Shown here: positions 38,106 through 47,754 of the stretch, piece by piece | Layout of the letters: every line of letters starts with the position of its first letter | Position numbering within the stretch: position 1 is the stretch's first letter | Assembly (NCBI RefSeq): GCF_018860965.1 | Contig: NZ_JAHKQF010000011.1 | Span: 186,001-250,000 of the forward strand | Source: Alteromonas sp. C1M14 | GTDB taxonomy: Bacteria > Pseudomonadota > Gammaproteobacteria > Enterobacterales > Alteromonadaceae | Direction of reading: 5' to 3' | Length of the DNA: 64,000 nucleotides | The notes under the pieces: model-generated | The model's input: the letters and a program-made list of their open reading frames with translations, nothing else | The model's database searches: none | Told to the model about the DNA's origin: nothing | Translations under genes and position numbers: made by a program

Positions 38106-39505
38106 CAAAACGGATTAGGTTTAATCCAGCACGACAATTAGTCGGACGTCTTTTTCTCGGCTTTTGGGTAACCTTTATTGTTACTGGGCTGGTGACCTAC
38201 TATGCGGTACAGTTTTTTGACTCGGACGTGACCATTCGCCCGGCTGACAACCGGGAAATCTCGGCGTTATATCGCGTAGAAAATCTGCTTTTAAGATTAA
38301 ATAACGATAGAAATCGTTCGGTACAAGATATCTTAGGTCATGCCAATAGAATCACCCGTGCCATCATCGTCGCTGTGGACATTGACAAACAAGAGCTGTT
38401 TCCTCATCAAGGGCCGCCGATCCTCCAGGTGGAGCGGGACGCCATGCTTCAAGCGGCGTATCGTAAAAGCCCTATTGTGTTGGAAAAAGATGGTTTTTCA
38501 GCGGTGGGGCCGGTCTATTTAGAAATAAAAGGCAAAGCCGTCGCGGTGTTTGTGTCTCATCCCCTTGGCCCTCCTGATGCCCAGCGTCCGTTGACGTATT
38601 TCCTCTTTATTGCGCTTGTGATGTCAGTGGTGCTTTCATATCTTTTTGCCCGCTCCTTAGTTAAGCCCATTCATCAGTTACGAGAAGCCAGCAGAAAATT
38701 AGCCGCCGGTAGTTGGGATACTCGGGTTGGCAGCCCTTCTGTGCGCCGCGACGAACTAGGGGATCTTGCCCGTGACTTTAATGTTATGGCCACGCAATTA
38801 GAACGTATGTGGTCAGGTCAGCAGCGCCTACTGGCTGATATCTCACATGAATTACGTTCGCCTTTAGCACGCTTGCAAATGGCCCTTGGGCTGGCACATC
38901 AGCAGAACGTGGATCCTGCATCATTAGCTAGAATAGAGCGGGAAGCTGAGCGTATGGAAGTCCTAATTAATCAGCTTCTACAACTTACTCGCGCTGAAGC
39001 CGGTAATCAGGAAATGCTAGAAATTAAGCTGTCTTCGCTAGTGGAAAACATTTTTTCTGACGCCAAGTTTGAAGCTGCAAACTCAGATAAAACCTTACAA
39101 ATTGCCCCTATCCCTGAACAAAAAGTAATAGTGAATGAGATCCTCATGTGCCGGGCTATTGAAAATGTGGTGCGCAATGCTATTCGATATGCCACATCTC
39201 AAATAGAGGTTAGCATTAACGTAGAAACAGGATGTTGGGAATTGCAAGTTAATGACGATGGTCCCGGATTGTCAGCCGAAGAGTGTGAATCTATTTTTGC
39301 GCCTTTTTATCGTGCCAGTCTTGCCCGTGAACGGGAATCTGGCGGCGTAGGCTTAGGACTAGCCATTGCAAAAGCGGCAGTACAATTGCATCATGGAGAA
39401 ATTAAGGCCATGCGCAATGATAATGGAGGCCTCAATGTCACCATTCGTCTACCCATAGATGGTCGGGAAAAATGGACTGGACACTCTCAAACGAACACAC
39501 ATTAA
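38102..39505 (+). CDS. cpxA: CpxA-like sensor histidine kinase
   Basis: Inner-membrane sensor kinase, 467 aa. Two membrane helices (about 13-37 and 163-181) flank a periplasmic sensor of about 125 residues. HAMP follows (KPIHQLREASRKLAAGSWDTR), then HisKA with phospho-acceptor His249 (DISHELRSPLARLQ), then HATPase with N, G1 and G2 boxes (NVVRNAIRYA, VNDDGPGL, GGVGLGLAIAK). The set is complete. Start and cpxR stop overlap as ATGA, giving coupled translation. The ligand is presumed misfolded envelope protein, with the divergent LTXXQ protein as a modulator. Confidence 0.92.
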   Translation: MTKRIRFNPARQLVGRLFLGFWVTFIVTGLVTYYAVQFFDSDVTIRPADNREISALYRVENLLLRLNNDRNRSVQDILGHANRITRAIIVAVDIDKQELFPHQGPPILQVERDAMLQAAYRKSPIVLEKDGFSAVGPVYLEIKGKAVAVFVSHPLGPPDAQRPLTYFLFIALVMSVVLSYLFARSLVKPIHQLREASRKLAAGSWDTRVGSPSVRRDELGDLARDFNVMATQLERMWSGQQRLLADISHELRSPLARLQMALGLAHQQNVDPASLARIEREAERMEVLINQLLQLTRAEAGNQEMLEIKLSSLVENIFSDAKFEAANSDKTLQIAPIPEQKVIVNEILMCRAIENVVRNAIRYATSQIEVSINVETGCWELQVNDDGPGLSAEECESIFAPFYRASLARERESGGVGLGLAIAKAAVQLHHGEIKAMRNDNGGLNVTIRLPIDGREKWTGHSQTNTH

Positions 39506-40449
39506 TAGCCTCGCTCCAAGAGATGGAGCATTTTTGGCAAACCCAAATCAACACGGGAGTTTTCGACGGAGCAGGGGATTTAACTATCGCCTATGCTTGG
39601 TGTGTACCTGATAATGCCAAGGCCACCGTGGTTATCAGTTCTGGGCGAATTGAATCTTATTTAAAATATAAAGAAGTTATTTGGGATTTGTTTCAAAACG
39701 GATTTGCGGTGTTTATTCTTGATCATCGGGGTCAAGGGCTATCAGGGCGAATGACGACCAATCCTCATTTTGGCTATGTTGCTGATTTTCAAGATTACGT
39801 AGCTGACTTTACTTACTTTCTCACCCACATCGTTACGCCAAATGAACCCTCTGGCCCTAGACTGCTTCTTGCCCATAGTATGGGTTGTGCCATTGGTGCG
39901 TTAACCATACTGGCTTTGCCTAACAGTTTTCAGCGAGCGGTATTTTGTTCACCCATGTTTGGCATCCGTCCTGCGTTGCCAGATTGGCTATCTCGTCGCT
40001 TATTGGCGTGGGCATCTCGGCGCCATCAACGTGCCGGTATGCAAACCGGTTATTTTATCGGCCAAAAAGATTACCTTCCCCATAGTTTCACTGGCAATAG
40101 GCTCACCCACAGTGAGACTCGCTATCAACTTTTCCGAGAACTGTACGCTCAGGTGCCTGATATTCAACTTGGTGGCGTCACCGTAAGCTGGCTAAAAGCG
40201 GCCATGGCAGCCATGCGCGAAATTCAACAACGGGCCGACGAACTCACTCTTCCTGCGCTTCTATTAAGTGCCCAGCAAGATACGGTGGTTGATAACAAAA
40301 AGCAGAAGCTTATCGCCGCTTTAGCATCTAACATGGAGGTTGTCTCAATTCCTGGGGCCTATCATGAACTCTTGATTGAAGCCGATGCTATTCGTATCCC
40401 TGTAATGTCAAAAATCCTCCAGTTTTTTACTGCCCAGCTTACTCGCTGA
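39472..40449 (+). CDS. Alpha/beta-hydrolase, lysophospholipase L2 (PldB)-like
   Basis: Predicted serine lipase, 325 aa. The nucleophile elbow is AHSMG with Ser136. The oxyanion and early motif is ILDHRGQGLSGR. The acid is probably in LLLSAQQDTVVDNKK and the histidine in GAYHELLIE. It resembles PldB, which hydrolyses lysophospholipids. Its ATG lies 34 bp inside cpxA in another frame, so it is likely co-transcribed and coupled with cpxRA. That links membrane-lipid turnover with the envelope-stress system. No signal peptide is seen. Confidence 0.8.
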   Translation: MDWTLSNEHTLIASLQEMEHFWQTQINTGVFDGAGDLTIAYAWCVPDNAKATVVISSGRIESYLKYKEVIWDLFQNGFAVFILDHRGQGLSGRMTTNPHFGYVADFQDYVADFTYFLTHIVTPNEPSGPRLLLAHSMGCAIGALTILALPNSFQRAVFCSPMFGIRPALPDWLSRRLLAWASRRHQRAGMQTGYFIGQKDYLPHSFTGNRLTHSETRYQLFRELYAQVPDIQLGGVTVSWLKAAMAAMREIQQRADELTLPALLLSAQQDTVVDNKKQKLIAALASNMEVVSIPGAYHELLIEADAIRIPVMSKILQFFTAQLTR

Positions 40450-40762
40450 CTGAAAAACAAGCTAAAAAGTAGCGCTTTTTTACACAAGGTGTCTCTATTT
40501 TACACGCAACGGCTCGGTGTTTTCTTTCCACAACCCCCTAGTTCGAACTTAGCATATTGACGGTGAAATGACTGTCTATGCCTTGCTAACACTGAGTTTC
40601 GAAGTACTAGGATATTAATTTTTTGTGACGATTGTGATTTCGGTACGAGTTCTGCTTAGTTATAGGCAGACCGGCCATATCGTATCTTGCCGTAAGTTTC
40701 GGTATGGCTAGAAAAACATCAATAAAATCGGTGAATAGAACATCGGTAAAGGACAGAAAATT
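40450..40762. other. Intergenic region between the lysophospholipase and small-protein genes
   Basis: A short A/T stem (AAAAAG/CTTTTT) just after the lysophospholipase stop may be a weak terminator. Otherwise I see no gene. A promoter for the following small ORF must lie here, but no clear -35/-10 pair was found. Confidence 0.4.
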
Positions 40763-40966
40763 ATGCAAAATTATAAAGCGTTACGTAAAATGCGCTTACA
40801 TGCTTCTGAAAATCAAGATTTATCATCAGTTTACGGGCACGCAGTGGCCACTGTCGAACCTGAATCTGCAGAGCTTTCACCCTTGCTCCAGAACGCACGA
40901 GCAAAACGAAGAGCAAGACGCTGGGCTGTACAAAAACAGACAGACCGGGTAGTCAGCGCACATTAA
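40763..40966 (+). CDS. Small basic hypothetical protein
   Basis: Unrecognised 67-aa protein, starting MQNYKALRKMRLHASENQD and ending with a strongly basic stretch NARAKRRARRWAVQKQTDR. AAGGA lies 9 nt before the ATG. It is followed 23 bp later by a hairpin, so it looks like a complete transcription unit. There is no signal peptide or membrane segment. The basic tail could contact nucleic acid, but that is speculation. Codon choice looks like neighbouring genes. An overlapping ORF in another frame starts at 40704 and was not chosen. Confidence 0.5.
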   Translation: MQNYKALRKMRLHASENQDLSSVYGHAVATVEPESAELSPLLQNARAKRRARRWAVQKQTDRVVSAH

Positions 40967-40989
40967 ACGCCCGTTGCACCATTTAAAGT

Positions 40990-41019
40990 CAACCCGAACG
41001 GCGCCATGCCTTCGGGTTG
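40990..41019 (+). terminator. Hairpin after the small basic protein gene
   Basis: A 9-bp stem CAACCCGAA/TTCGGGTTG with a 12-nt loop. The tail AGGCTTGTTTC is only moderately T-rich, so termination strength is uncertain. Confidence 0.55.
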
Positions 41020-41083
41020 AGGCTTGTTTCATTGCTCATCTCACCTTATTCTTGCATGCTATTTGTTGAATTGTGATGTAAGA

Positions 41084-41548
41084 ATGCTTGATATCGTACT
41101 TTTCCAACCTGAAATCCCGCCAAATACGGGAAATATTATTCGTCTGTGTGCGAACACTGGATACGCGCTCCATCTGATCGAACCATTAGGCTTTGACTGG
41201 GACGATAAACGGGTGCGTCGTGCTGGCCTCGATTATCATGAGTTCGCCCATGTCCGCCGTCATGCCTCATTAACCGATTATTTAGATAACTGCGCGCCAA
41301 ATCGCGTGTTCGCCTGTACAACGAAAGGGCAATCATTTCACAGCGATGTAACCTATCAACCTGGTGATGCCTTATTGTTTGGGCCGGAAACCCGGGGGTT
41401 ACCCGACTCGGTAATTAGCGCATTACCACCTGAGCAGCGAGTCCGTATTCCGATGCTACCGGACAGTAGAAGTATGAATTTATCCAATGCAGTATCGGTA
41501 TTCGTGTACGAAAGTTGGCGACAATTGGGGTTTAGTCAGGCGAGATAA
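41084..41548 (+). CDS. trmL: tRNA (cytidine/uridine-2'-O-)-methyltransferase TrmL
   Basis: SPOUT-class enzyme that 2'-O-methylates the wobble base 34 of tRNA-Leu using S-adenosylmethionine. From [20 protein letters not shown] it is 154 aa, matching E. coli TrmL (157). The knot motifs are [12 protein letters not shown] and [22 protein letters not shown]. The frame continues 20 codons upstream, but that part lacks family similarity, so the later ATG was chosen. Confidence 0.95.
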   Translation: MLDIVLFQPEIPPNTGNIIRLCANTGYALHLIEPLGFDWDDKRVRRAGLDYHEFAHVRRHASLTDYLDNCAPNRVFACTTKGQSFHSDVTYQPGDALLFGPETRGLPDSVISALPPEQRVRIPMLPDSRSMNLSNAVSVFVYESWRQLGFSQAR

Positions 41549-41591
41549 ATCAATTGGGATGATATTATCAAATTAAGAATCATTCTTACTT

Positions 41592-41606
41592 GTAAATTTA
41601 TGTAAA
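41592..41606. promoter_or_regulatory. Consensus CpxR box upstream of macA
   Basis: GTAAA-TTTAT-GTAAA is a perfect match to the CpxR consensus GTAAA-N5-GTAAA. It ends 61 bp before the macA start, a distance suited to activation from just upstream of a promoter. With the Cpx-like genes 2-4 kb away, direct regulation is plausible. Confidence 0.6.
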
Positions 41607-41667
41607 GACTGTCGTAAGATTATGTCAACTTTGCGTATGGTGTTTCTTTTTTTGAAAGGATGTGTAA

Positions 41668-42861
41668 GTGAATAAAAATGGACGCGCTGGCTGGCTGAAA
41701 GGGCTTATCATTATTGTCTTACTAGGAATAGTAGGCTATGCGGTCAAGGTTTATTTCTTTGCATCCTCCTCCGACACAACCAATTACCTTTTTGTGCCTG
41801 TCGCTAAAGGCGATATAGAAAAAAGTATTGTTGCCACCGGCCAACTCGAGCCCAAACAATATGTGGTGGTAGGTGCTCAGGTATCGGGGCAAGTAGAAGC
41901 AATACATGTGGAAGAAGGTGATACCGTTGCCAGTGGCGCACTGTTGGTGGAAATCGACGCCACCGTGTTTGAAACAAAAGTACAAAATGCCGAGGCAGCA
42001 TTAGAGGCGAAAAAAGCCCAATTAGCCCAGCTTAGAGCTGAAAGGGAGCTGGCCGAGCTAAGACAAAAGCGAAATGTAGATTTATTTGCAAAAAATGCGG
42101 TTAGCGAAGACGTGGCCATTAGCAGCCGCATTGATGTGAAAGTACTGGATACCAAAATAACCGCCAGCATCGCCCAAATTAAAGCCGATGAGGCTTCTTT
42201 AGCGGGCGATAAAGCCACCTTAGGGTTTGCTAAAATTTACGCCCCTATCAGTGGAACCGTTGCTTCTATTGCCGTGCGGGAAGGGCAAACACTTAACGCT
42301 AATCAAAATGCCCCTGAGTTGCTGCAAATTTCGGATCTTACCACCATGACACTGCGAGCGGAGGTCTCAGAAGCCGATGTGGATAATATCCGTAAAGGTA
42401 TGCCAGTGTATTTTTCTACCTTGGGTAATACAGAACGGCGCTTTCATTCCACAGTAAGACAAGTGTTACCTACGCCCACCGTGGTCAATGATGTGGTGCT
42501 CTATCAGGTGCTGGTGGATATCGACAACCCTCAAGGGGTGTTGATGGACTCCATGACCAGTCAGGTATTCTTCGTAGAAGAGAAACAAGAAGACACCATG
42601 ATTGTGCCTCTTGCTGCAGTAAAAGGCCCGCCTCGACGTCCCTTTGTATTGTTAAAGCAGGGTGAGGACGTGGTGCGCACACCGGTGGAAGTAGGGATCC
42701 GTAACCGAACCGATATAGAAATAGTATCGGGCATTGAAGTGGGTGATGAAGTGGTTGCAGGGCAACTTTCTTCGCCAGGGGCGCAAGGCGAAAACGGAAA
42801 CCGCAGAATTGGAGGGGGGAATACCCCACGCATGCCGCGGGGGCCTCGTGGCAGCATCTAA
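41668..42861 (+). CDS. macA: MacA-like periplasmic adaptor of an ABC efflux pump
   Basis: Membrane-fusion protein joining the MacB transporter to an outer-membrane channel. It is 397 aa. An N-terminal membrane helix lies at about 9-30, followed by a lipoyl half (VVVGAQVSGQVEAIHVEEGDTV), an alpha-hairpin (about 105-175, Ala/Glu/Lys-rich), a second lipoyl half (IYAPISGTVASIAVREGQT) and beta-barrel domains. The start is GTG with GAAAGGA upstream. The C-terminus is Gly/Arg/Pro-rich (NRRIGGGNTPRMPRGPRGS), unlike E. coli MacA. It overlaps macB by 14 bp. Confidence 0.93.
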   Translation: MNKNGRAGWLKGLIIIVLLGIVGYAVKVYFFASSSDTTNYLFVPVAKGDIEKSIVATGQLEPKQYVVVGAQVSGQVEAIHVEEGDTVASGALLVEIDATVFETKVQNAEAALEAKKAQLAQLRAERELAELRQKRNVDLFAKNAVSEDVAISSRIDVKVLDTKITASIAQIKADEASLAGDKATLGFAKIYAPISGTVASIAVREGQTLNANQNAPELLQISDLTTMTLRAEVSEADVDNIRKGMPVYFSTLGNTERRFHSTVRQVLPTPTVVNDVVLYQVLVDIDNPQGVLMDSMTSQVFFVEEKQEDTMIVPLAAVKGPPRRPFVLLKQGEDVVRTPVEVGIRNRTDIEIVSGIEVGDEVVAGQLSSPGAQGENGNRRIGGGNTPRMPRGPRGSI

Positions 42862-44803
42862 ACCTTCATTGATTGCTTTACAAAATGTAACCCGTCAATA
42901 CCAAACAGAAGGCATGCAGGTTAAGGCGTTAGATGATATTTCCCTGACTATCGAAAAGGGAGAGTTCGTTGCAATTATGGGGCAGTCGGGTTCAGGAAAA
43001 TCCACCTTAATGAATATATTGGGTTGCCTGGATACCCCCAGTGATGGCAGCTATACCATTAATGGACATGACGTTAGCCAATTATCTAACGATCAACTGT
43101 CGGCCCTTCGTTTGAAAACCTTTGGTTTTGTGTTTCAGCGCTATCAATTACTGCCGTCGTTATCGGCATTAGACAACGTAGCCCTACCCGCCATCTACAG
43201 TCATACCCCTGCTCAGGAACGAGAACAAAAAGCGCAGGCTTTATTAGCTCGCCTTGGTCTAGGCGATCGCCAAGGACACAAACCGGGTGAATTATCCGGT
43301 GGACAGCAACAGCGTGTGTCTGTGGCTCGAGCACTGATTAATGGTGCGGAAGTGATCTTAGCTGACGAGCCTACCGGCGCGCTCGATTCTTCAAGTGGTG
43401 AACAGTTGCTTTCTTTGCTTAAGGATCTGCATGAGGAAGGAGTGACGGTGATCTTAATCACCCATGATGCGGCGGTAGCTGAACATGCTCATCGGCAGAT
43501 ACATTTACTGGACGGCAAGATCGTCGCCGATACCAACGACGCAGAACGTTCAACTAGTAATCATGCCACGCCGGCACACACGACCGCAGAAAAAGTGATT
43601 GCACCTTTTAAGAGTATTTCCGGTTTTGCCGCTCTCACCATGGCTTTTTCAGCATTGCGTTTAAATTGGTTTCGTACCTTGCTAACTTTGCTCGGCATCA
43701 TCATTGGTGTTGCGGCGGTGGTTACCATGATGGCCATTGGTGAGGGGGGGAAACAAGACGTACTGAAAAAAATTGAAGCCATTGGTACAAATTTGATTTC
43801 TGTGCGTCCCGGTGGAGGTAATATGCGTAACACCGGAGAGATTGCCACCCTGACGCTGGATGATGCCGAAGCCCTTAGGTCATTGCCCGGCGTTATCTAT
43901 GTGGCACCAGAGCGAACATCCCGTAAAACCATTCGTTTTGCCCAGAACGATTTTTCCGGGCGTATTACCGGCACCACGCCAGATTATCTTTATGCAAAAG
44001 ACTGGGAAATGGCACAAGGTGTGTTCTTTACCGAGGATGACGTTACGCATTATGCCCCTGTAGTCGTACTTGGCGATACGGTGGCAGAAACGCTTTTTGA
44101 TGACAAATATCAGGCCGTCGGGCGCTATGTTCTCATGGCTAACAGCCTGTACCAGGTGATCGGCGTTTTGAAGGCTAAAGGTGCAAGCGCAGGGGGTAGC
44201 GATCAAGATGACGAAGTCCTTATTCCTATCTCAACAGGACGCCTAAAAGTATTTGGCAGAGCCTACCTTACTGGTATCACCGTTAAAGCCAGTGGCTCGG
44301 ATGTCGCATCCACCGTTAAAGATGCGGTACTTGCTACCCTCGTTCAGCGCCATGGAACTGAAGATGTTATGGTTTTTACTACCGACTCTTTGGTTGAAGC
44401 GGTCACCGAAACCCAGAATACGTTAACCTGGTTACTCGCTTCCGTGGCAGCCATTTCTCTGTTTGTGGGAGGAATTGGGGTGATGAACATCATGTTGGTG
44501 AATGTTACTGAGCGTAAACGAGAAATTGGTTTACGGATGGCGACGGGGGCGAAACCCGCCGATATTCTTAAACAATTCAATATTGAAGCGTGGGTCGTTT
44601 GCATTTTAGGTGGGGCGCTGGGGGTGATTTTGGGGTATGGGATCATTTTTCTTGTCTCTCAGTTTGCCATCTCGGTGGCCTATACGCTGACACCGCCGGT
44701 ACTGGCCTTTGTTACATCGTTATGTGTGGGCGTTATTTTTGGCTATGCCCCAGCATTGAAAGCATCTCGTCTAAGCCCTATTGACGCACTGAGTGAGGAC
44801 TAG
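42848..44803 (+). CDS. macB: MacB-like ABC transporter, fused ATPase-permease
   Basis: Homodimeric mechanotransmission ABC exporter of macrolides, lipopeptides or toxins. It is 651 aa from the GTG, close to E. coli MacB (648). The ATPase domain has Walker A GQSGSGKS (45-52), signature LSGGQQQRVSVARAL and Walker B VILADEPTGALD. A first membrane helix follows (about 275-300), a large periplasmic domain, then three helices with WLLASVAAISLFVGGIGVMNIMLVNVTERKREIGLRMATGA, the MacB/LolCE signature. A longer frame begins inside macA, but the family start is here. Confidence 0.94.
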   Translation: MAASKPSLIALQNVTRQYQTEGMQVKALDDISLTIEKGEFVAIMGQSGSGKSTLMNILGCLDTPSDGSYTINGHDVSQLSNDQLSALRLKTFGFVFQRYQLLPSLSALDNVALPAIYSHTPAQEREQKAQALLARLGLGDRQGHKPGELSGGQQQRVSVARALINGAEVILADEPTGALDSSSGEQLLSLLKDLHEEGVTVILITHDAAVAEHAHRQIHLLDGKIVADTNDAERSTSNHATPAHTTAEKVIAPFKSISGFAALTMAFSALRLNWFRTLLTLLGIIIGVAAVVTMMAIGEGGKQDVLKKIEAIGTNLISVRPGGGNMRNTGEIATLTLDDAEALRSLPGVIYVAPERTSRKTIRFAQNDFSGRITGTTPDYLYAKDWEMAQGVFFTEDDVTHYAPVVVLGDTVAETLFDDKYQAVGRYVLMANSLYQVIGVLKAKGASAGGSDQDDEVLIPISTGRLKVFGRAYLTGITVKASGSDVASTVKDAVLATLVQRHGTEDVMVFTTDSLVEAVTETQNTLTWLLASVAAISLFVGGIGVMNIMLVNVTERKREIGLRMATGAKPADILKQFNIEAWVVCILGGALGVILGYGIIFLVSQFAISVAYTLTPPVLAFVTSLCVGVIFGYAPALKASRLSPIDALSED

Positions 44804-44806
44804 TCT

Positions 44807-46183
44807 GTGAAATCTTGTATTGGTTTATTCGCAACGGTTTTATTAACCAGTTGTGCCTATTCGCCCACGGATTTTTCCGCGCAAAAGTCTCGCCAGCTTC
44901 CTGCCGATTTGGAAGGCTATACCCAACCGAACGATAACGTTATTGTTTCTGAGAAATGGTGGACAGTATTTGCATCAAATCAACTAAGCCAATTAATGGA
45001 TTCCATGGCAGAAGGCAACCTGTCGTTGCAGGAAGCCCGCCTGAGGGTAGAGCGGGCCCGCTTGTTGCTGGAACAAAGCCGCGCGGATAATTATATTGGT
45101 GTTACCGGCGGGTTGAGCGGGGCCAGTAACGAAGATCTGGACAACGGAGGTACATCGAACAGTTCCTCTGCGCGCCTGGGCGTCAGTTACACCTTTGATG
45201 TCTGGGGAAGTCGGGCTGCTACTCAGTTAGCCGCTTCACTTGATATCGATAGTCAAAACTTCGCACAACGTAATGCGGCATTACAGGTGCAGGTGTTGTT
45301 GGCCACCGAGTATTTTAATTGGTTGTCCCTGACTCAGCGTTTTGGTATCGCAGAACAAAACTTAGATGCCGCCCAACGGCTGTTAGATCTCGTCAATATT
45401 CGATTTGAAGCCGGTGATGCCTCGGGGATCGAGGTGAGCCAGCAACAAAATACCTTACTTGGGGCGCAAGCAGAACGCTTGCGGTTGGCCAATCAAATCA
45501 CCATTAGTCAGCGCGCTATTTCAGCTTTATTAGGGCGAGAGGCTTTAGATGTGTCGCTTACACCCGTACCGTTAGCGCAGTTAGCCCTGCCGGATATTCC
45601 TTTATATCAACCGGCTAAGGTTATTGGGGCTAGACCCGATGTGCAATTAGCTGATGTGGCACTTCGCCAAGCCGATATTAGTGTGTATCAGGCCGGTATT
45701 CAGGGGTTACCAGGGTTGGCGCTAAGTGGTGATTTAACGGTCACCGATATTCTAGATTTAGCAAGCGGATGGCGCTTAGGCGCGGCTATCAGCAGTGCGA
45801 TTACTTTGTTCGATGGGGGCAGAATTGATGCCGGTGAAAAAATAGCCGATGTGGATCTGCAACTGGCTTGGAATAATTACCGTGCAACAACCTTAAGCGC
45901 AGCGCAAAACTTGTTAGATGCATTGGCCAACTATGCCTATTATAAACGTGTATATCAGTTAGATGAGGCTTCGGTGGTCAACAACGAACAACTCTACCGT
46001 TTAGCGGAGATACGCTACAAAGCCGGGGATACGGATTTTCTGAACTTGTTAGGGGCGCAGCGCAGTTGGTTTCAGTCTCAGTTGACGCTAATTAGCAGTT
46101 ATCAACTAAGTTTAGCCGCCGCCGCTGCGGTATATCAGCAAGCTGGCGGCCGTCCTCTTGTGGTAGAAGACACTAGTAATTAG
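44807..46183 (+). CDS. Outer-membrane efflux lipoprotein (TolC/NodT family)
   Basis: Outer-membrane factor of the MacAB pump, 458 aa. The lipobox LLTSC places the acylated cysteine at Cys16. Two OEP repeats are present, with long amphipathic helices (SLQEARLRVERARLLLEQSRADNYI; RPDVQLADVALRQADISVYQAG). GARPDVQLAD and DLASGWRLGAAISS are typical of NodT/OprM-type lipoproteins. It starts with GTG 3 bp after macB. Having its own outer-membrane partner makes the pump self-contained. Confidence 0.93.
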   Translation: MKSCIGLFATVLLTSCAYSPTDFSAQKSRQLPADLEGYTQPNDNVIVSEKWWTVFASNQLSQLMDSMAEGNLSLQEARLRVERARLLLEQSRADNYIGVTGGLSGASNEDLDNGGTSNSSSARLGVSYTFDVWGSRAATQLAASLDIDSQNFAQRNAALQVQVLLATEYFNWLSLTQRFGIAEQNLDAAQRLLDLVNIRFEAGDASGIEVSQQQNTLLGAQAERLRLANQITISQRAISALLGREALDVSLTPVPLAQLALPDIPLYQPAKVIGARPDVQLADVALRQADISVYQAGIQGLPGLALSGDLTVTDILDLASGWRLGAAISSAITLFDGGRIDAGEKIADVDLQLAWNNYRATTLSAAQNLLDALANYAYYKRVYQLDEASVVNNEQLYRLAEIRYKAGDTDFLNLLGAQRSWFQSQLTLISSYQLSLAAAAAVYQQAGGRPLVVEDTSN

Positions 46184-46192
46184 CGTCCGACA

Positions 46193-47194
46193 CTATTCGC
46201 TCTTAAGGTCGCGGGCGAGAAGGGCTAAGGCCGCTTCTTTTGGTGGTTTGCCATGGTAAAGTACAGCGTAAATTTGCTCGCATATGGGCATTTCTACCCC
46301 ATTTTTTTGCGCTAACACATGCACTTCTTCTGTATTTCGGTACCCTTCTACCACCTGACCGATGTCTTTGATGGCGGTTTCAACGTCTTTTCCTTGCCCA
46401 AGAGCAAGGCCAAATCGTCGATTTCGGGACTGATTATCAGTACAAGTTAACACCAGATCGCCTAACCCAGCCATGCCCATAAAGGTTTCAGGTTGGGCGC
46501 CTATTTTCACACCAAGGCGGGTGAGTTCGGCAAGGCCACGGGTGATAAGCGCGGTTCTAGCATTAGCGCCAAAACCTAGCCCATCGGCAAGACCTGCACC
46601 AATTGCAATCACATTTTTAACGGCCCCACCAAGTTGCACACCTATGAAATCAGGGTTTTTGTATACCCTAAACGACCGACTGCAATGCAGTTTAGTGGCA
46701 AATTCGTTAATGAATGTTTCATCGGTGGAAGAGAGGGAAATTGCAGTGGGAAGCCCTGCGGCCATTTCTTTGGCGAAGGTAGGGCCCGACAAAACCGCTA
46801 GGGGATGGCTATCTCCTAACACTTCTAGCGCCACATCTCGTAATAAACGGCCGGTACCTGGCTCGAGGCCTTTCGTGGCCCAAATAATACGGTGCTGAGG
46901 GTTCAACAACGGCTTAAGCGTTTCCAACAGGGTTCTGAATCCGTGGCTAGGCACCACAATAAGAATGTCCTGACTGGCCTCAACGGCTTTTATTAGGTCG
47001 GGTTCGATGCATAACTTTTCTGGAAAGCGAGCACCAGGTAAATACCGTTTGTTTTCCCTATCTTGAGCCAGCGAGGCCATATGTTGGCTGTCTCTGCCCC
47101 ATAACAGGGTTGAATGCTGGTTTCGGGCCAAACAAAAAGCAAGGGCGGTGCCGTAAGACCCCGCCCCTAGTACAGTAATAGACTCTGTATTCAT
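46193..47194 (-). CDS. gpsA: Glycerol-3-phosphate dehydrogenase [NAD(P)+]
   Basis: Supplies sn-glycerol-3-phosphate for phospholipids from DHAP. It is 333 aa. The nucleotide motif is [18 protein letters not shown]. The family signature is [35 protein letters not shown], containing the catalytic Lys. It converges on the efflux operon with 9 bp between stops. It heads away from secB, as in the E. coli secB-gpsA cluster. Confidence 0.97.
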   Translation of the reverse strand: MNTESITVLGAGSYGTALAFCLARNQHSTLLWGRDSQHMASLAQDRENKRYLPGARFPEKLCIEPDLIKAVEASQDILIVVPSHGFRTLLETLKPLLNPQHRIIWATKGLEPGTGRLLRDVALEVLGDSHPLAVLSGPTFAKEMAAGLPTAISLSSTDETFINEFATKLHCSRSFRVYKNPDFIGVQLGGAVKNVIAIGAGLADGLGFGANARTALITRGLAELTRLGVKIGAQPETFMGMAGLGDLVLTCTDNQSRNRRFGLALGQGKDVETAIKDIGQVVEGYRNTEEVHVLAQKNGVEMPICEQIYAVLYHGKPPKEAALALLARDLKSE

Positions 47195-47202
47195 AATCGC
47201 CT

Positions 47203-47703
47203 TTAAGCGTCTAGCTTCTGACTACCATCCTGCGCTTGTTGAGCACGTTTTTGCATGTAAGCTGCGAAGATAGCGTCAAAGTTTACTGGCGCAAGGTTAA
47301 GGGGCGGGAAGGTACCGCGGTTAACCAGGTTCGAAATCGTTTCACGGGCGTAAGGGAAAAGCAGGTTAGGACAGTAAGAACCTAATAGATGGGCTTTTCC
47401 TTGATCAGGCATTTCTGGCGATACCACAAAGATACCCGCTTGTTCTACTTCACAAAGAAAGGCGGTTTCGTCTGCAACCGTGGCCGTTACCGTTACTGAC
47501 AGTACTACTTCAAAGGCATCTTCAGCGAGTTTGTCGGTAGAGGTGTCGATATCGAGCTTAATTTCTGGTTTCCATTCTTTTTGGAAAACCGCTGGTGCAT
47601 TAGGAGACTCAAAAGAGATATCTTTTGTATAAATGCGTTGAATATTAAATTGAGGTGCTTGACCAGCTTCTGCGCCGTTTGTGTTCTGATTTTCTTCAGC
47701 CAT
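47203..47703 (-). CDS. secB: Protein-export chaperone SecB
   Basis: Tetrameric cytosolic chaperone that delivers unfolded precursors to SecA. It is 166 aa. It contains [32 protein letters not shown], and the C-terminal [41 protein letters not shown], the classic SecB end. It lies 8 bp upstream of gpsA and 51 bp after grxC. Confidence 0.97.
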   Translation of the reverse strand: MAEENQNTNGAEAGQAPQFNIQRIYTKDISFESPNAPAVFQKEWKPEIKLDIDTSTDKLAEDAFEVVLSVTVTATVADETAFLCEVEQAGIFVVSPEMPDQGKAHLLGSYCPNLLFPYARETISNLVNRGTFPPLNLAPVNFDAIFAAYMQKRAQQAQDGSQKLDA

Positions 47704-47754
47704 GATGATTCCTGATTTTACTAATTTATGTCACTTGCATTCCGGGCAAGTGTC

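Noticed and set aside
40704..40952. Overlapping 82-codon ORF in another frame near the small basic protein
   Set aside because: Cys/Lys/Ile-rich translation with no ribosome site; the 40763 ORF has AAGGA and better codon use.
42734..42847. Longer N-terminus for MacB
   Set aside because: The extension lies inside macA in another frame and is not like MacB; length from the GTG at 42848 matches the family.
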